From Candidatus Thiodiazotropha sp. CDECU1 (GTDB lineage: Bacteria; Pseudomonadota; Gammaproteobacteria; Chromatiales; Chromatiaceae): a DNA stretch of 64,000 bases. The stretch is from contig NZ_OY734020.1 in assembly GCF_963455295.1 (NCBI RefSeq), forward strand, positions 3,968,001 to 4,032,000. The letters run 5' to 3'. This document shows, one piece after another, positions 25,359 to 34,168 of this stretch. The notes below the pieces were generated by a model that was not told the DNA's origin, did not search any database, and saw nothing but the letters and a program-made list of their open reading frames with translations. The position numbers and the translations under genes are program-made. Position 1 is the first letter of the stretch. Every line of letters begins with the position of its first letter.

Positions 25359-26186
25359 TCACGACTCACCTCTATGCCAGCTGAATCGATTGATCAGCAG
25401 TACGCAGGCACTATCAAGCAAGTACCCAATAGCCCCAATAACCAATACGATTGCGGTGAGGTGGTGATAAGAGAGGGTTTCTCTGGCATCTTCTATGGAG
25501 TAACCAAGACCTGAGGTCACGCCTAAATACTCCGCCGGCACAAGTACTATCCAGGCTACCCCCAATGCCAGCCGGATACCCGTAAAGACATCAAAGCTGA
25601 TCGCCGGCAGAATAATCTTGGTCAGTAGATGTATGGGTTTGGCACCCAGGTTGCGGGCCACCTTGAACCAGGCCGGATCCACTTTCGCCAAACCAGCTGC
25701 CGTTGCAAAGGCCACCGGCCAGAGGGATGCGATCGCAATAAGGAAGATGATCGATTGGTTCCAGGTGGCGAATACCACCACTGCGAGTGGCATCCACGCC
25801 AAAGGACTGATCATACGTAACAGTTGAAACGGTGAATTGCTGATCTCACGGAAGCGTTTGCTGCGCCCCATGAGGATACCAACCGGTACTCCGATACAGA
25901 TCGCAATGAGCAGTCCAATACCCAAACGATAGCCACTGGCGGCCATCGCATTCTGAATCGTCCCCGCGGACCATAACTCTGGGAATGCCTTGAAGGTGGG
26001 GATTGGTCCAAAGGCGGCGAAGTGTTCCGTGGATGGATTGGTGGCAATGAAGTAGCCGCCAATCCACCACAAGGTAAATAGAACCGCCAACCCACCGAAG
26101 AAATTTGTCAAACCACGCCCTGATGATTTCAGGGCGCGGTAGGACCTGGATTCGCCGACCTTGAAAGATGCGGCATCTCCACTCAC
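25359..26186 (-). CDS. ABC transporter permease, nitrate/taurine type (copy 1 of a tandem pair)
   Basis: The 275-residue inner-membrane permease belongs to the NitT/TauT family. It includes GLLIAICIGVPVGILMGRS, the coupling-loop region AEYLGVTSGLGYSIEDARE and six predicted helices. Its ATG overlaps the stop of the substrate-binding protein gene by 4 bases. A second, very similar permease follows 70 bases downstream, which points to tandem duplication. Confidence 0.92.
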   Translation of the reverse strand: MSGDAASFKVGESRSYRALKSSGRGLTNFFGGLAVLFTLWWIGGYFIATNPSTEHFAAFGPIPTFKAFPELWSAGTIQNAMAASGYRLGIGLLIAICIGVPVGILMGRSKRFREISNSPFQLLRMISPLAWMPLAVVVFATWNQSIIFLIAIASLWPVAFATAAGLAKVDPAWFKVARNLGAKPIHLLTKIILPAISFDVFTGIRLALGVAWIVLVPAEYLGVTSGLGYSIEDARETLSYHHLTAIVLVIGAIGYLLDSACVLLINRFSWHRGES

Positions 26187-27475
26187 AGTTCAACCACCTC
26201 AACTCTGGAGTAGGGGTCGCCGGTCTTGGGCACGCTGGGATCGTTTTTCCACTTTGGATTCGCTTCCAAGGCATTCTTGACAAAGGTGTAGTTAACCAGG
26301 TCGTCAGCCACATGCTGCGGTGTGAGATTATCGAGGAACCCGGCATCTCCTGTTAGCACGGTCTCTTTCAGATCGGAGACAACAAGCTCAGTGGCTGAGC
26401 GATAGGGCCAGCTTTGGAAGTTGATTCTATCCATACCCCACTCCGGATGTTTGATAGCTACCGGATTGTTGTAGTAGGCGGGATCGTAGAACAGCATTGC
26501 CCGCTCGATGATCTTCTTCGGGAACGGCAGATATTTCTTTCCATCGCGAGAGAGCAGCTGCGCCATCTCCTGTCTGTTCTCTCCGAGATGAATCTGTGCG
26601 GCGATGATTGCATTGTGCACACCCTGTGCCCATGCCGCCCGATCCGGATCCATCGCGTCCGCCTCATGCATAACCACCACACAGCAGGGATGTCCCTTCC
26701 AGACATCACCGGTGAATCGCAGCACCTTGCCACCTGCCTTGATCTCGCCAAGGGCATTGAACGGCTCGGCCACGCAGTAACCGTCAATCGACTTGGCTGC
26801 AAGCGCGGGTGGCATATCGGGTGGATTCAACACCAGGAAGTTACATTCATTGGGACCCAGCTTGGCGGTTTGCGGCCGTATCACTGGGGTTATACCCGCC
26901 TCCTTCATGATCTTCTGGGAAACGATATTATGAATCGAGTACCAGTAAGGTACGGCAAACTGCTTACCCCCAAAATCCTTGGGCGAGTTGATTCCACTGT
27001 CCTTGTGAACGATGATCGCGGAACCATTGGTGTGATCCCAGGCAGTTATCTTCAACGGATACTTGTTGTTGTAACGCATCCAGATCGGGATCGGGATAAG
27101 CATGTGGGTCAGGTTGAATCGATGTGAGGCAAAGGCCTCCACCAGGGGTGACCAACCACGGATCAGGGTTGGGCGAACCGATTCGATCCCCTCTTTTTTG
27201 AAAAAGCCCAACTCATGGGCGACCAGCAGAGCCGCAGCATCGGTGATCGGTATATATCCGATACGCACCACCGGATCCCACTTCTTCTCCTGGGCGAACG
27301 TTGCCGCAGAGGGTATCAGGCTGCTCATCGCCGCAAGACTACCCATCTTCAGAAAATCGCGCCTGTCGACGCCACTACCCAAGACATTCTTGAAAAGCGG
27401 ATCATAATCCAAGACAAGTTCTGGATCGTCAATACCATCTCCATACTTATCGACTATCTGCTTAGACTTATTCAT
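26183..27475 (-). CDS. Tat-exported ABC substrate-binding protein, NitT/TauT (NrtA-like)
   Basis: The 430-residue protein has an unusually long n-region (37 residues) before a Tat motif (DRRDFLK at 37-43) and hydrophobic stretch (MGSLAAMSSLIPSAATFA). The mature part follows the NrtA/SsuA-like pattern (VRIGYIPITDAAALLVAHELGFFKKEGIESV). It should bind a small anion in the periplasm for the two permeases downstream and the ATPase upstream. A good GGAGG site precedes ATG 27475. The specificity for thiocyanate is inferred from the linked hydrolase operon. Confidence 0.9.
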   Translation of the reverse strand: MNKSKQIVDKYGDGIDDPELVLDYDPLFKNVLGSGVDRRDFLKMGSLAAMSSLIPSAATFAQEKKWDPVVRIGYIPITDAAALLVAHELGFFKKEGIESVRPTLIRGWSPLVEAFASHRFNLTHMLIPIPIWMRYNNKYPLKITAWDHTNGSAIIVHKDSGINSPKDFGGKQFAVPYWYSIHNIVSQKIMKEAGITPVIRPQTAKLGPNECNFLVLNPPDMPPALAAKSIDGYCVAEPFNALGEIKAGGKVLRFTGDVWKGHPCCVVVMHEADAMDPDRAAWAQGVHNAIIAAQIHLGENRQEMAQLLSRDGKKYLPFPKKIIERAMLFYDPAYYNNPVAIKHPEWGMDRINFQSWPYRSATELVVSDLKETVLTGDAGFLDNLTPQHVADDLVNYTFVKNALEANPKWKNDPSVPKTGDPYSRVEVVEL

Positions 27476-27522
27476 CTTCGGTATCCTCCGTTAGGTAATC
27501 GGATATTCCGACTTATGTAGGG

Positions 27523-28350
27523 TCAGGCGTGCTGCGTGACGCTATGTGGACTGGAATCATCGCCAGCATCCTTGCTGGAGGAGTTCGGGTATTCGTTGGC
27601 GGCACTTTTAAAGGCTTCCATCAGGCGTGCGCGCATCGCCTGTACAGCCGGATCCTGCCTTTCTCGCGGGTCGGGGAGATTGACTTCTAGCTCGTCGTAG
27701 ATCTTGCCGGGAGAACCTGCCATGATCAGCGCCCGATCAGCCATCAATACCGCTTCATCGATATCGTGGGTAACAATCACAACGTTGAAACCGAGGCGTT
27801 TGGCAATGGATCGAACATCCTTTTGTAAGGATGAACGGGTGAAGGCATCGAGTGCGGAGAAGGGTTCGTCCAGCAACAATAATTCAGGCTCCATCACCAG
27901 CGAGCGTGCGAGTGCAACCCGTTGTTGCTGACCGCCCGACAGATCCTGGACGTTGTTGTCGGCGTAATCCTGAAGATCGACCAAACTGAGTGATTCATCG
28001 ACCCGTTCACGCATTCGCATATCATCCCAGCCAGCAAAATGGAGGCCGATACCGACATTTTGCGAAACCTTCATCCAGGGAAAAAGATGGGGCGCCTGAA
28101 ACATCATGACCCATTGCGGCGAAGGCGCTGTCACCAGGGTATCATCAAGACGAACGGAACCATCCGTCGGTTTCAACAGGCCTGCCAGAATATGCAACAG
28201 GGTTGATTTACCACAACCGGAGCGCCCGATTATAGCGAGTATCTCGCCCTGCCTCGCTTCCAGATTAACCTTGTCAAAAGTGATAGGGCTTTTCGAGGTG
28301 TAGCGATGGCTAAGCTCCTCTATCTTGATGCGAACTCCGCGTATAGACAT
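27523..28350 (-). CDS. ABC transporter ATP-binding protein, nitrate/taurine type
   Basis: The 275-residue ATPase has a Walker A motif GRSGCGKST, the Q-loop region VMMFQAPHLFPWM, the signature LSGGQQQRVALARSL and Walker B LLLLDEPFSALD, followed by the H-loop VIVTHDIDEAV. It energises the permease pair. A ribosome site AGAGGAT precedes ATG 28350. The gap to the activator gene upstream is 86 bases, so it probably shares its transcript with the scn genes. Confidence 0.93.
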   Translation of the reverse strand: MSIRGVRIKIEELSHRYTSKSPITFDKVNLEARQGEILAIIGRSGCGKSTLLHILAGLLKPTDGSVRLDDTLVTAPSPQWVMMFQAPHLFPWMKVSQNVGIGLHFAGWDDMRMRERVDESLSLVDLQDYADNNVQDLSGGQQQRVALARSLVMEPELLLLDEPFSALDAFTRSSLQKDVRSIAKRLGFNVVIVTHDIDEAVLMADRALIMAGSPGKIYDELEVNLPDPRERQDPAVQAMRARLMEAFKSAANEYPNSSSKDAGDDSSPHSVTQHA

Positions 28351-28436
28351 TCAATCTATCCTCTGTATCAAACGGATGGACTGCTCTCGATCGAACCACA
28401 CACAATCCATTCGATAGCAGTAAGACAGTTTCATGA

Positions 28437-28892
28437 TCAGGCGCTGTTCAGACGTCGCTCAACCTCTTCCATACGGTGCTCCAATTCATCCTCATCAAAT
28501 AATCCACGTCGGATCAAGGTATGGGCCAGTGCCAATAACTGACTTTCAGGGAACGGCACTTCGGTATAGTGCTCATTGACCAGTTGATCCTCTTCCCAAC
28601 GGCGCTCCACAGCATCGAGTTTTTTCTGCTCCTCTTGCGGATTACGATCATGCTTGGGTTTACAGACGTTGAAGGTCTCCCAATAACCGCCGGAGAGCAT
28701 ATCGCAGGTCGCTTCCAGGGTGATCCGCCAGGGAGGGTCCGGGTTGTCCACGCCATACTGTTCACACAGGTCATCCCAGACTCTTCCTTTTCTTTTAACC
28801 TCTTCCAAAAGTGAAACAGGTGATGAGCCATCGAGTTGGCGATCGCGCATCTCTTTATCGAGTTCGAAATATTTAGGATTTATCTCAGCCAT
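28437..28892 (-). CDS. Thiocyanate hydrolase activator, P15K-like
   Basis: The 151-residue protein lies 8 bases after scnC. Its sequence (VWDDLCEQYGVDNPDPPWRITLEATCDMLSGGYWETFN) resembles the N-terminal part of nitrile hydratase beta-type subunits. In Thiobacillus thioparus a small protein called P15K, encoded beside scnBAC, is needed for active, cobalt-loaded thiocyanate hydrolase. Size and position match that role. The C-terminal third is rich in acidic residues and may be a coiled coil. The assignment rests on context and a modest sequence resemblance. Confidence 0.75.
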   Translation of the reverse strand: MAEINPKYFELDKEMRDRQLDGSSPVSLLEEVKRKGRVWDDLCEQYGVDNPDPPWRITLEATCDMLSGGYWETFNVCKPKHDRNPQEEQKKLDAVERRWEEDQLVNEHYTEVPFPESQLLALAHTLIRRGLFDEDELEHRMEEVERRLNSA

Positions 28893-28900
28893 GGGATTTC

Positions 28901-29596
28901 CTAATGACCATATGGATTGACTGCGGGACGTATTGGACGCGGGTCATTGGCAGTCTTACCGGGTTTTGGCAGGGCTACACCGATCAAACAGTCCCGGGTT
29001 ACGATCTCGGCCAACTGATCTTCGCTCCATCCCTCGGTCCCTTCGGGGCGAACCGGTAGAACAATGAAACGTGATTTCTGATTCGAGTCCTCCACCCTGA
29101 CCTCTACTTCATCGGGCAGTTGCAAGCCAAACTCCGCAAGTACCTGACGTGGCCAGCGCACCAGACGACGTCGATAGTTGGGTGTCCGATACCATTCAGG
29201 CGACTGCCCGAGAATGGGACGCGGGTAACATGAACAGAGTGTGCATACGACCACGTGTTTTAAGGTTGGCGTATCCTCGAGCACACGTAGATTGCAGTAG
29301 TCACTGGGGGTGCCAAAATGAGATGGCATACTGTTGACCCAATCAATCCCCACATCGAGGCTGGCCTTGACGCCATCCTCTATACAAAGCTTCTTGTATT
29401 CCGGGTCCAACCAAGCCTTTGCCACCATACGTGCCGCGGGAAGAGGACCAAGGGTATGCATATACTCGGTCCAACTTTGGTGGTCTTCAGCGCTGAACAG
29501 GCCTTTCTCGATCGCCAGTTCACGAACGGCGATTTCGAGCACCTCGAACTCGCTGACCTCATCGACCATTGGTGCAGGTTTGTGTTTCTCCGCCAT
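28901..29596 (-). CDS. scnC: Thiocyanate hydrolase gamma subunit (cobalt site)
   Basis: The 231-residue protein is the catalytic subunit. The cobalt-binding motif VCTLCSC is at residues 117-123, with C118, C121 and C123 as ligands. In the enzyme family two of these cysteines become oxidised to sulfinic and sulfenic acid. The Thr after the first cysteine marks the cobalt rather than the iron type. The rest (KPAPMVDEVSEFEVLEIAVR, FGTPSDYCNLRVL, YPRPILGQSPEWYRTPNYR) matches ScnC of Thiobacillus thioparus closely, with 10 fewer residues before the motif. The enzyme hydrolyses thiocyanate to carbonyl sulfide and ammonia. A ribosome site AGAGGATAAG precedes ATG 29596. Confidence 0.96.
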   Translation of the reverse strand: MAEKHKPAPMVDEVSEFEVLEIAVRELAIEKGLFSAEDHQSWTEYMHTLGPLPAARMVAKAWLDPEYKKLCIEDGVKASLDVGIDWVNSMPSHFGTPSDYCNLRVLEDTPTLKHVVVCTLCSCYPRPILGQSPEWYRTPNYRRRLVRWPRQVLAEFGLQLPDEVEVRVEDSNQKSRFIVLPVRPEGTEGWSEDQLAEIVTRDCLIGVALPKPGKTANDPRPIRPAVNPYGH

Positions 29597-29655
29597 TAGC
29601 TTATCCTCTTTAATTCTTTACCCTAACGTCTACGTGCTGTATGTCGTATGCACAC

Positions 29656-30024
29656 CTACAGTGGTTCAAGCCAACGCTCAGGCAGTTCGGTCTCAACCGT
29701 GTCGCTTGAGAATGCATCGGGATAGTCCGGCCAAAGATCCGTTTGCTTGAAAACAAGGCTGTAAAACCAGACGACTTTATCCGTGTTGTCCCACGCCTCA
29801 TCTTCCGGCGCAGGGCTTTCATAGACCAGTTCGGCAACAGTTGCAGGCGCGCCACGTGTATAGACTTGCGTACGGGTATAAAAAATATCCGGTAGATCCT
29901 TGACCCGTACCTTGTCACCCACCTTGAACTTGGGTTTACCCGCTTCGCTCTTAAAACATTGTGGATCACCGACGTTTGTCGCCTTCTTTACGTGATGCTC
30001 TCGATCATAATGTGGTTTACTCAT
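29656..30024 (-). CDS. scnA: Thiocyanate hydrolase alpha subunit
   Basis: The 122-residue protein corresponds to the C-terminal half of a nitrile hydratase beta subunit. It has KFKVGDKVRVKDLPDIFYTRTQVYTRGA and ends ELPERWLEPL, a pattern shared with ScnA. Its start overlaps the scnB stop by 8 bases. The order scnB-scnA-scnC is the same as in Thiobacillus thioparus. The protein forms the structural scaffold with ScnB around the cobalt subunit. Confidence 0.94.
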   Translation of the reverse strand: MSKPHYDREHHVKKATNVGDPQCFKSEAGKPKFKVGDKVRVKDLPDIFYTRTQVYTRGAPATVAELVYESPAPEDEAWDNTDKVVWFYSLVFKQTDLWPDYPDAFSSDTVETELPERWLEPL

Positions 30025-30448
30025 AGCGTTTTCTGACCTCGTCTATCTTGTCGGATAACTCGGTGACTGTGATGTATTGCTTGTCAACCAGAATTCTTGC
30101 AGCGGTCAGTAACCAACGACCGTAATAGGGCAGCCCCAAATAAGCTGTCTGTCCTACATCCACATTCTGTCTGCGACGCCGCTCCTCGGCGTTCCAGACA
30201 CCGCGCCATGCCAGTACCTCGCAAGTGACGAAGGTATTGTGCTCCCACACCTCTTCCTCCTTCTCTTCCCATGTAATCGGGACATCAGGTTCACCGCCGA
30301 CATCATGTGCCATACGTGTATAGGCCCTATAGTGTTCGTTATCCACCTGATCTGGAGATGGCGCGTGGGTTTCCTGATGCAGAGACGGCTGGAGTTGTTT
30401 AACGATCTCCAGGTGTTTCATCACTTTTCGTCTGATGGTTGATGACAT
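30017..30448 (-). CDS. scnB: Thiocyanate hydrolase beta subunit
   Basis: The 143-residue protein matches the N-terminal half of nitrile hydratase beta subunits and ScnB (MAHDVGGEPDVPITWEEKEEEVWEHNTFVTCEVLAWRGVW, split over two blocks). It is the first gene of the scn operon. AGAGGA lies 11 bases before ATG 30448, slightly far; a second in-frame ATG at 30424 lacks a site. The promoter is about 180 bases upstream, inside the module at 30631-30698. Confidence 0.92.
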   Translation of the reverse strand: MSSTIRRKVMKHLEIVKQLQPSLHQETHAPSPDQVDNEHYRAYTRMAHDVGGEPDVPITWEEKEEEVWEHNTFVTCEVLAWRGVWNAEERRRRQNVDVGQTAYLGLPYYGRWLLTAARILVDKQYITVTELSDKIDEVRKRYE

Positions 30449-30866
30449 AGTTGCGTAAACTCCTCTATTAGGTTTTTAATTAAGCATACCTTTATTTACC
30501 TAATGTCTTTTTTTCTCATATAAATATTTGGTACTTCAGTAAACAATGATGCGTGGCTTTACCACATGCAAAATAGTTTCTTAAGTAATGCTTAAATTAC
30601 CAAGCACTCGCCTATCTATCGTGTTAAATCAAACTATTTACCAGGTCACAATATTTGTCCAAGACCTAATTCTGATTAGCTCTATAGGCGATGACTATGA
30701 AGTGAGATACTTGACTAACGGTTTTACATACAATTGCTAATTTAAAGCCTTAGAAATATTTTTTTTACGAAATACACTTCCAAATTCAGTTATTGGTCTA
30801 CACTAAGTCTCACCATGGTGGAATAAGGGATATCCGCTTTTTTTATAACTTCCATAGGGGTTAGCT
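30449..30866. other. Divergent regulatory region between scnB and the cynR-like gene
   Basis: This 418-base AT-rich gap contains the scn promoter module (30631-30698), a predicted untranslated leader of about 180 bases for scnB, and about 170 bases before the regulator gene. No coding frame or small RNA could be supported. Confidence 0.6.
30631..30698 (-). promoter_or_regulatory. scn operon promoter module with LysR-type operator
   Basis: Read on the minus strand, the module has an ATA-N9-TAT palindrome (plus-strand ATAGGCGATGACTAT, 30684-30698), then TTGGAC (30662-30657) and, after 16 bases, TAAATA (30640-30635). The palindrome centre lies about 31 bases upstream of the -35 centre, near -64, the usual LysR activation site. 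The whole 68 bp recurs without gaps at 34983-35050 (58 identical), before the CbiM-like gene. ATA-N9-TAT is the pattern bound by NAC-type LysR proteins. Confidence 0.75.
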
Positions 30867-31850
30867 ATGGATAGAAATATCATGTGTCCCCGTTCACTAC
30901 GCTATCTTTTAGCTGTTGCTGAACATCACAGCTTTACCCGAGCGGCCGAAACACTATTTGTGTCACAGCCCACTCTCTCCCAGCAAATCAAGCAGTTGGA
31001 AGAGTCTCTTGAGACCCAGTTGTTGGATCGTTCAGGCCGTAATGTGCACCTTACTGACGCGGGGGAGGTTTATATCAGTTATGCCCGCCGAGCCCTTGGT
31101 GAACTGGACGCCGGAAAGCGGGCCATACAGGAACTTCAGGACCTGAGCAGAGGCTCACTCAGCCTGGGCATGACTCCCATCACGGACTATCTTGCCGCCC
31201 CTTTAATAGATAAATTCAATAAACGCTTTCCCGGCATATCCGTAGGCACCTACGAAATGCCACAGGATGATATTGAAAGCGGCATCTTGTCTGGGAACAT
31301 AGATATTGGTATTGCGTTTACCAATACCCTTACCGTTGCAGCTAACTATGAATACATAGAGACACAACACCTGTTCATGGAACCACTCAATATGGCAGTA
31401 GGGTCAACCCACCAATATGCCGGCATGGAGACTCCTTTGGGACAGCACTCTTTCGAACAGGAGCCGCTGGCACTCCTGAATAGCGACTTCGCATTACGCA
31501 GACACATCGATCTCTATTGTCTGGAACACGACATTAAGCCGCAGATCGCAATCGAAACAAACTCCCTGAGCACAATAATAGAGGTTCTCCGACTGGGACG
31601 GCTTGCCACCATTCTTCCCAACACAATCGCGTGTCAGCAAACCGAGATATTTCCAGTAATGCTGATTCCAGAGCTACCTCACCATACAATCACACTCATC
31701 AGCAGACAGGACTCATATAAGAGCCCTGCATCACTTGCATTCAAGGAACTGGCGGCTGAATGGGGCACAGACGGTTGTCACGATACACCCGTTAAGCGCA
31801 CAGGCCCCTGTCCCATGTCAGAAGTCTGCGTACCCAACGCACACAACTGA
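30867..31850 (+). CDS. CynR-like LysR-family activator
   Basis: The 327-residue protein closely follows the CynR pattern: YLLAVAEHHSFTRAAETLFVSQPTLSQQIKQLEESL for the helix-turn-helix, then LLDRSGRNVHLTDAGEVY, and in the effector domain IDIGIAFTNTL and EVLRLGRLATILPN. E. coli CynR controls the cyanate operon. It is divergent from scnB and convergent with the GlcF-like gene. AGGGG precedes ATG 30867. Both flanking minus-strand operons carry the same LysR-type box, so it is the natural candidate activator of both, with thiocyanate, cyanate or a breakdown product as inducer. The last 30 residues extend beyond the usual LysR domain. Confidence 0.88.
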   Translation: MDRNIMCPRSLRYLLAVAEHHSFTRAAETLFVSQPTLSQQIKQLEESLETQLLDRSGRNVHLTDAGEVYISYARRALGELDAGKRAIQELQDLSRGSLSLGMTPITDYLAAPLIDKFNKRFPGISVGTYEMPQDDIESGILSGNIDIGIAFTNTLTVAANYEYIETQHLFMEPLNMAVGSTHQYAGMETPLGQHSFEQEPLALLNSDFALRRHIDLYCLEHDIKPQIAIETNSLSTIIEVLRLGRLATILPNTIACQQTEIFPVMLIPELPHHTITLISRQDSYKSPASLAFKELAAEWGTDGCHDTPVKRTGPCPMSEVCVPNAHN

Positions 31851-31908
31851 TTATTGACACAAACCTAACCAGTGATCTGAAACAGGCCTACAGCATTACC
31901 TGCGTCTA

Positions 31909-33210
31909 CTATCCGGCCTCACTTTGAATATCATTCAAAGATGACGGTATCGGCCCTCCTGTCACCCAGTCCAGCAATTCCACTGTATGTACTACTGGAA
32001 TCCTGGAGCTCGACATCAGGTGCATCATGCAGCCAATATTGCCTGCAGCAACAGCCGAGGGCGACCCCGCTTCAAGCGCTTTTAATTTATTCTCTTTCAG
32101 GCGTGTGGAGATCTCTGGCTGTAATAGATTGTAGGTCCCGGCAGCACCACAACAGGTATGCGAGTCCCGTGGCTCAAGCACCGTGAAGCCCGCCGTTTTC
32201 AGTAACCGCCTGGGTGTAAACCTCACTCGTTGTCCAAATTGCAATGAGCAGGTTGCATGGTAGGAAATTCGTAATCCCGGCTTGACCCTATAGTCCAACT
32301 CCATCTCTGAAAGCAGTTCGGTAACATCCTTGGCCAGTCCTGCGATTGTCTCTGCCTGTGATGCCAGCGAGTGATTACGGAACATATATCCATAGTCCTT
32401 AATGACCGTACCACAACCGCTGGTATTGATCACAATCGCATCCAGACCATCACCATCGATCTCGCTCATCCAGGCGCGTATATTCTTCGCCGCCGCCATC
32501 AGACTCTCTTTTGACTTACCCATATGATGGGTAACGGCGCCGCAACACCCGGCGCCTTGCGCGACAACAACCTCACAGCCATGCCGACAGAGAATCCGAA
32601 TCGTTGCGTCGTTGATATCTGTGTTCAATGCTCGTTGCGCACATCCTGTCAACAATGCCACGCGACGCTTACGTTCGCCCTTTGCGGGAAATACTTGAGG
32701 TTCATCGTTGGGGCTGGGTGGTGGCAACCTATCTGGTGTGTACTCCACCATGCCACGAATCGGATTTGGCAGCATCGATGCTGCCGGCTTTAGGATTTTT
32801 GCCGTTTGCATCGCCAGGCGAAAGCGATTCGGATAGGGCAGCAGCTTTGCCAACAACCAGCGTGACAACCGATCCAGCGGTTTTCGCTGGTGCCTCAGTT
32901 CAATACTCTCCCGGGCATGATCCAGCAGGTGCTGATAGTGCACACTGGATGGACAGGTGGACATGCAGGCAAGGCAGGAGAGACATCGATCGATGTAATC
33001 CACTGTCTTCTGCAGCGGTTTGCCCTCGCTTTCTAGTAGTTCCTTGATCAAATAGACGCGTCCACGGGAACTGTCATACTCATCACCCAATAACTTATAA
33101 GTGGGACAGTTTGGCGTGCAATAGTCGCATTGCAGGCACGCGCGCAACTCCACTTCTGAACTTGCGATGGCAGGTAGTGTCAGCTGCTGTTGGTTAAAAT
33201 TGGTTTGCAT
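31909..33210 (-). CDS. GlcF-like iron-sulfur protein (glycolate oxidase subunit family)
   Basis: The 433-residue protein has two N-terminal [4Fe-4S] motifs (CLQCDYCTPNCPTY and CLSCLACMSTCPSSV) and two CCG cysteine-rich domains (GCAQRALN...GAGCCGAVTHH and ATCSLQFGQ...HTCCGAAGTYN). This is the GlcF layout, related to heterodisulfide reductase HdrD. GlcF normally acts with GlcD and GlcE, but neither is in the window: the regulator gene converges on its end. It is the last gene of the CbiM-like operon and lies 34 bases after the methyltransferase. It may serve glycolate oxidation with distant partners or another 2-electron thiol/hydroxy-acid reaction. Confidence 0.85.
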   Translation of the reverse strand: MQTNFNQQQLTLPAIASSEVELRACLQCDYCTPNCPTYKLLGDEYDSSRGRVYLIKELLESEGKPLQKTVDYIDRCLSCLACMSTCPSSVHYQHLLDHARESIELRHQRKPLDRLSRWLLAKLLPYPNRFRLAMQTAKILKPAASMLPNPIRGMVEYTPDRLPPPSPNDEPQVFPAKGERKRRVALLTGCAQRALNTDINDATIRILCRHGCEVVVAQGAGCCGAVTHHMGKSKESLMAAAKNIRAWMSEIDGDGLDAIVINTSGCGTVIKDYGYMFRNHSLASQAETIAGLAKDVTELLSEMELDYRVKPGLRISYHATCSLQFGQRVRFTPRRLLKTAGFTVLEPRDSHTCCGAAGTYNLLQPEISTRLKENKLKALEAGSPSAVAAGNIGCMMHLMSSSRIPVVHTVELLDWVTGGPIPSSLNDIQSEAG

Positions 33211-33244
33211 AGGCCCTCCGCTTAAGGAAGTACTGTCAATTCAC

Positions 33245-34066
33245 TCATGCGCGACCCAGGAGATATGTGTAGTAGTTGCATGCTGCAAAGAAGGTTTCAG
33301 ACTCCATTGCCTGTTGCTGCACAGACAACCAATGCTCGACTTCACCAGCTGTCATCAGACCGGAGCTCGAGACATAGGGGGCATAGGTTTCCGCAAACGA
33401 CTTGAAATAGCTTGCCTTCCCGATCTCCACCACAGCATCCCCCCATGCGGTTTTGAGTTGCAGTCCGATATCAGCCAACATCCCTGGCAACTCACGCATA
33501 ATCCTGGGATTACAGAAAGATGCATTGGCAAGAGCGCTATCCATTTGACAGCCGAAATCGTAATCCGGAAAGGCATAGGTCAAGGATGAATAGTCACCGT
33601 CGAAGATGACCACAGTTCCACCAGACTTAACCACTCTTGCCATCTCTTCGAGCACACGCACCGGGTCGGTAACATGGCTTATCAGGGTATTTGCTATAAC
33701 GGTATCAAAACCTGCAGATGGAAATTCAAGATGATGTGCATCACCGGTTCGAAATTCCAACCTTTCATCGATAAACTCTTGTTGAGCCAATGCTTTGGCC
33801 GCCTTGATGAACGGAATACTTTGATCAACCCCAACCGCACTGCCTGTAAACTCTTCCCGGCGCACCAAGGAGCGAATCATCGCACCAGTACCACAACCCA
33901 CCTCCAGTACCTGAGCGGGATTGGCACGCAACAACTGGGATGAATATTTCTCGATGAGATTGGTAAACACACCGTCCTTTGCACGGCTTTCCAGACGGGT
34001 TATCAGGCGATCGATTGCCTCATCATCGAGATCATTGACGAATCTGTGTGGGTCTCGCGCGGCCAT
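33245..34066 (-). CDS. Class I SAM-dependent methyltransferase
   Basis: The 273-residue protein has a SAM-binding motif I (VLEVGCGTGAMIRSLV), an acidic motif (VGVDQSIPFIKAAK), FRTGDAHHLEFPSAGFDTVIAN and a post-motif region (RVLEEMARVVKSGGTVVIFDGD), typical of UbiE/Methyltransf_11 enzymes. The substrate is unknown. It lies in the same minus-strand group as the CbiM-like permease and the GlcF-like gene, under the duplicated promoter module. Sulfur nucleophiles such as thiocyanate or sulfide are conceivable substrates, but nothing in the sequence proves it. Confidence 0.85.
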   Translation of the reverse strand: MAARDPHRFVNDLDDEAIDRLITRLESRAKDGVFTNLIEKYSSQLLRANPAQVLEVGCGTGAMIRSLVRREEFTGSAVGVDQSIPFIKAAKALAQQEFIDERLEFRTGDAHHLEFPSAGFDTVIANTLISHVTDPVRVLEEMARVVKSGGTVVIFDGDYSSLTYAFPDYDFGCQMDSALANASFCNPRIMRELPGMLADIGLQLKTAWGDAVVEIGKASYFKSFAETYAPYVSSSGLMTAGEVEHWLSVQQQAMESETFFAACNYYTYLLGRA

Positions 34067-34168
34067 TTCACAGACTACCTACAATCTCACTTACACCAAA
34101 AACATTCCAATCCAACTACCAGGTGAAAAACCTGAGACCTCTTCCTGGTAGAGGTCTCAGTTCACCAT

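Noticed and set aside
28901-29596. Nitrile hydratase alpha subunit as an alternative to thiocyanate hydrolase gamma
   Set aside because: The split of the beta-type subunit into separate scnB and scnA genes, the N-terminal KPAPMVDEVSEFE pattern and the adjoining P15K-like gene all favour thiocyanate hydrolase.
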